Assembly (NCBI GenBank): GCA_047975005.1
Contig: JBKECW010000029.1
Span: forward strand, 1-17,778
Length of the DNA: 17,778 nt
Reading direction: 5' to 3'
DNA from: JBKEAJ01 sp047975005
GTDB lineage: Bacteria; Bacteroidota; Bacteroidia; Bacteroidales; Prolixibacteraceae
Shown here: positions 15,621 to 17,778 of the stretch, in pieces
Layout of the letters: each line of letters begins with the position of its first letter
How positions within the stretch are numbered: the stretch's first letter is position 1
The notes under the pieces: model-generated
The model's database searches: none
The model's input: only the letters and a program-made list of their open reading frames with translations
What the model was told of the DNA's origin: nothing
Position numbers and translations under genes: made by a program

Positions 15621-15760
15621 ATTTTGTACTTGCAGACATTTTATACTGCCTGCCTCATACATAGAAAGCAAGAAAGCATCGTTTTGTGGACATAAACTTG
15701 ATTATTTTTTTTGTTTTACTTAATATTGTAGTAATAATCACCGCTCAACAAGTAACTTTT

Positions 15761-16355
15761 TTATATCCTAACAGTTAAAAAACATCCTTCTCGTCGGACA
15801 TTCTTGATTATATCTTTCGGAGAAAATGCAAGAAGAATATGTCCGACAGTTTGTTTTATTTTCCTTTCGATTCGTTGATGAATATAAGATTTATGAGAGT
15901 CAATATCTTCTAATTTTAAATTCAAAAGCTCCGAAGGTCCTAGACCTCCACCATATAGGAGAGAAAGAGTTGCTTTGTGCTTTAAGTTTTCTGTTGACTC
16001 CAACATTCTGTTAACCTGTTCTTTCGCCAGATATGTAGGCAATCTTTGTTCTTGTCGCTTAGGGCACAGCCTAGAAAGATTAATTTGTCTATTAAAAATC
16101 AGAGCATAAAATTTAGCTATTGAGAATAAACATTGCTTTTGATAGGAGGCACTATTTTTTTTCTTTTACCAGCCGAATAATATATTTTTCAACAAGTTCA
16201 GCCGTGATGTTTTTAGGGTCGTATTTTTTTAACATCTCTAGAAAAAAACTTACACAGTTCACATAAGTCTTAACACTATTTGGACTATACCGTTGTGCAG
16301 TAAGATTCTGTCGGAAAGTGTCAATATACGATTCCACAAATATTAGTTTATCCAA
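15761..16355 (-). pseudogene. Decayed XerD/IntI-like tyrosine recombinase
   Basis: Two minus-strand frames form one broken integrase. The first (16355-16152) is an intact N-terminal SAM-like core-binding domain (YIDTFRQNLTAQRYSPNSVK). It ends in a stop just after a run of eight A's (8 T's at 16155-16162 on the plus strand). Dropping one A joins it to SYQKQCLFSIAKFYALIFNR and PTYLAKEQVNRMLESTENLK of the second frame, exactly the expected order. The catalytic domain begins (HKATLSLLYGGGLGPSELLN), but the box-I Arg is lost: GLGPSE stands where active enzymes have GLRxSE. Near IHQRIERK the frame slips again and runs to a stop at 15761 without the HxxR or Tyr boxes. It is therefore inactive. Members of this family move integrons, transposons or islands. 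Confidence 0.82.
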
Positions 16356-16465
16356 TTATTTTTTATTGCTTAAATGGCACTAAATAAGTGACACTAATTT
16401 GATTACAAATCAAGATGTAAAATTGACAAACGAATATTATAATAAAAAAAATAAACGTAATTACG

Positions 16466-16473
16466 TATATTTG
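16466..16473 (+). promoter_or_regulatory. Candidate -7 promoter box for the NucS-like pseudogene
   Basis: TATATTTG matches TAnnTTTG exactly and lies 30 bases before the ATG at 16504. No clear -33 partner is visible in the AT-rich sequence upstream. Confidence 0.4.
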
Positions 16474-16503
16474 GGTGTTAGCAATAAGCTAAAAACCGAA
16501 GAA

Positions 16504-17309
16504 ATGAGCATTTACAATATATCGGAAACTGGTGTAATTGAAGAAGTTCAAAGAACAAGTTTTCAAGAAAATGGAATTTTAGAAAGAAATAATCTTCAAG
16601 CATATTTAAGAGATAAAATTGATGTTATTTCTCCTGACACTTTGGTAATATCTGAATAATTCTCAGAGTGGAATGAAAGCAAAAGAAGAATAGATTTGTT
16701 GGGGGTTGATAAAGATGCCAATTTGATTGTAATCGAACTCAAAAGAACAGAAACAGGAGATTATATGGAATTGCAAGCATTAAGATATGCTTCTATGATA
16801 TCAACAATGAGTTTTGAGAGATGTGTTTCTATTTATCAAAAATACATTGACAGCCGTGACTTAAATATAAATGCAGAAGAAGAATTAATGTTCTTTTTAG
16901 ATTGGGATATTCCTGTTGAAGAGGATTTTGCTCTTGACGTAAAATTAGTTTTTGCTTCTGCTGATTTCTCTAAAGAATTGACTTCTTCTGTTTTGTGGCT
17001 AATTGACAAAGGAACTGATATAAAATGTGTTAAGCTGACACCATATAAACATAAGGAAGATTTATTGTTAGATGTTTCTCAAATAATACCACTTCCTGAG
17101 TCAGAAGACTATTTAATTAAAATCAAAGAAAAAAATGAGGAAAGAAGAAAAGTAATTGAATCAAAAAGAGTCATTTTGTTAAAGAAAATGAGATTCTTGT
17201 AAGCTCGGACAATATTGAATTTGCAGTTTCGACAGAATGGGGAATTGGAAACATAAATAGAATTATGGAATTTGCAATTAAGGCAGGATTCCAGATTGAA
17301 CAAAAATAA
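16504..17309 (+). pseudogene. NucS-like (DUF91/endonuclease NucS domain) nuclease, disrupted
   Basis: A gene of about 268 codons can be reconstructed. It opens with MSIYNISETGVIEEVQRTSF and QENGILERNNLQAYLRDKID, typical of proteins with an endonuclease-NucS-type (PD-(D/E)xK) domain. Codon 52 is TAA (16657-16659), where the family pattern ISEEF suggests GAA, so one G-to-T change explains it. The frame then continues intact through the putative catalytic residues Asp64 (RRIDLLG) and Glu78/Lys80 (VIELKR). At about 17160-17170 (TCAAAAAGAG) a one-base loss throws it off to a stop at 17202. The next frame carries on with VKENEILVSS and AVSTEWGIGNINRIMEFAIK to the natural stop at 17307-17309. Base composition is clearly more AT-rich than the glycan locus, which suggests transfer. 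The role is unknown; genome-defence or repair nuclease is a guess. Confidence 0.8.
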
Positions 17310-17403
17310 TTATTGCTAACAATATTTAAAAACGCATCAACGCCATCACAAATACTGTATCTGCCAACAGCGGAACCACCGAACCTAAAAAAAATAGTAG
17401 CTA

Positions 17404-17698
17404 CTACCCTTTTAAAGCACTTCGAGTTAAGAACAGCATTTTTCCAGCAATAAAGCGAGCTGTCAAATTAGAGTTTAGCTCAAACCTAGCGATAAAACGC
17501 CGTATACGCCTCAAATTAGAGTCGACGTGACAGCCTCTCAAAATCAACAATTTGCACCTTACACAGGGCTATAACAAACAAGCCTATGAGTTTTATTCTA
17601 GCAACATTTATAATCCCTGCAAATTGAACTTGCAAAACTTCATACAAGTTAGTATCTTTACACTCGCGTTGGTTTCTTTCTTCATGTCTTAGCAAACG
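17404..17698 (-). mobile_element. Remnant of an IS4-like transposase (N-terminal domain)
   Basis: On the minus strand one frame reads HEERNQ..., then INVARIKLIGLFVIALCKVQ and IVDFERLSRRL, up to a stop at 17516-17518. The neighbouring frame takes over with DSNLRRIRRFIARFELNSNL followed by TARFIAGK and stops at 17404-17406. Together they follow the N-terminal domain of IS4-family transposases ('ARIKFLALFVxALCKVQTV...LRRIQRF'). The catalytic DDE part is missing and a frameshift lies between the two pieces, so it cannot move. Its downstream end abuts a 12-bp palindrome, TAGTAGCTACTA (17395-17406). No terminal inverted repeats or target duplication could be identified. Confidence 0.6.
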
Positions 17699-17778
17699 AG
17701 CAGATATTCCTATAAGACACGGAAGACCAATATTTTACCCAGACGGCGAAGATCTTTAATATAGTTAACATTTAAGTA

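Noticed and set aside
15621..15671. A longer FecR starting at the ATG at 15671
   Set aside because: The extra 17 residues do not resemble FecR N-termini; homologues begin close to the KEYLKYTIEELL-type helix encoded from 15620.
17317..17391. A 24-codon minus-strand reading frame ending GSVVPLLADTVFVMALMRF
   Set aside because: It looks like the tail of a membrane protein cut by the IS fragment, but stops lie immediately upstream in frame and I cannot name a family; too short to annotate.
1..17778. CRISPR arrays, tRNA or rRNA genes
   Set aside because: No regularly spaced repeats and no tRNA- or rRNA-like segments were seen on either strand.

Overview
The window looks like a chromosomal segment from a member of the Bacteroidota, most likely the order Bacteroidales. 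The evidence is a SusC/SusD pair with an STN-type TonB receptor and a FecR-type anti-sigma factor, a SusD_2-type nutrient-binding lipoprotein, a DUF4294 protein, many lipoprotein signal peptides, and several TAnnTTTG (-7) promoter boxes of the kind used by the Bacteroidota primary sigma factor. I cannot fix the genus from sequence reading alone.

Layout. (1) 1-612, minus strand: a small Cys/His-rich HYC_CC_PP-type protein lies upstream of the N-terminus of a CusA/CzcA-like RND heavy-metal efflux pump that runs off the left edge. (2) 709-2970, minus strand: a DUF58 protein and a MATE-family exporter, 3 bp apart, with a -7 box in front. (3) 2997-3340: gene-free, possibly decayed coding sequence. 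(4) 3341-6508, plus strand: a run of housekeeping-type genes (membrane-anchored helix-hairpin-helix protein, DUF4294 protein, folB, ACP phosphodiesterase-like protein overlapping folB by 4 bp, FKBP-like lipoprotein), closed by a strong hairpin terminator shared with the converging locus. (5) 6571-15620, minus strand: a polysaccharide-utilization-type locus in the order fecR, susC, susD, PKD-domain lipoprotein, GH5 lipoprotein. (6) 15761-17698: an AT-rich graveyard holding a frameshifted tyrosine recombinase, a NucS-like nuclease gene broken by a stop codon and a frameshift, and a scrap of an IS4-like transposase. The last 80 bases show nothing I recognise.

The most interesting part is the locus in (5). 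Its only enzyme is a GH5 protein with the sequence hallmarks of endoglycoceramidases, which remove the whole glycan from glycosphingolipids. With a TonB-dependent SusCD pair, a surface PKD lipoprotein and an STN/FecR signalling module, this suggests a surface system that harvests glycans (or the lipid) from glycosphingolipids or similar host glycoconjugates. Regulation looks disturbed or split. The ECF sigma factor expected next to fecR is absent, and the position it would occupy is filled by integrase remains. The GH5 gene also appears to have its own promoter, whose -7 box is bracketed by a perfect 8-bp inverted repeat.

All family calls come from reading motifs by eye. No database search was possible.
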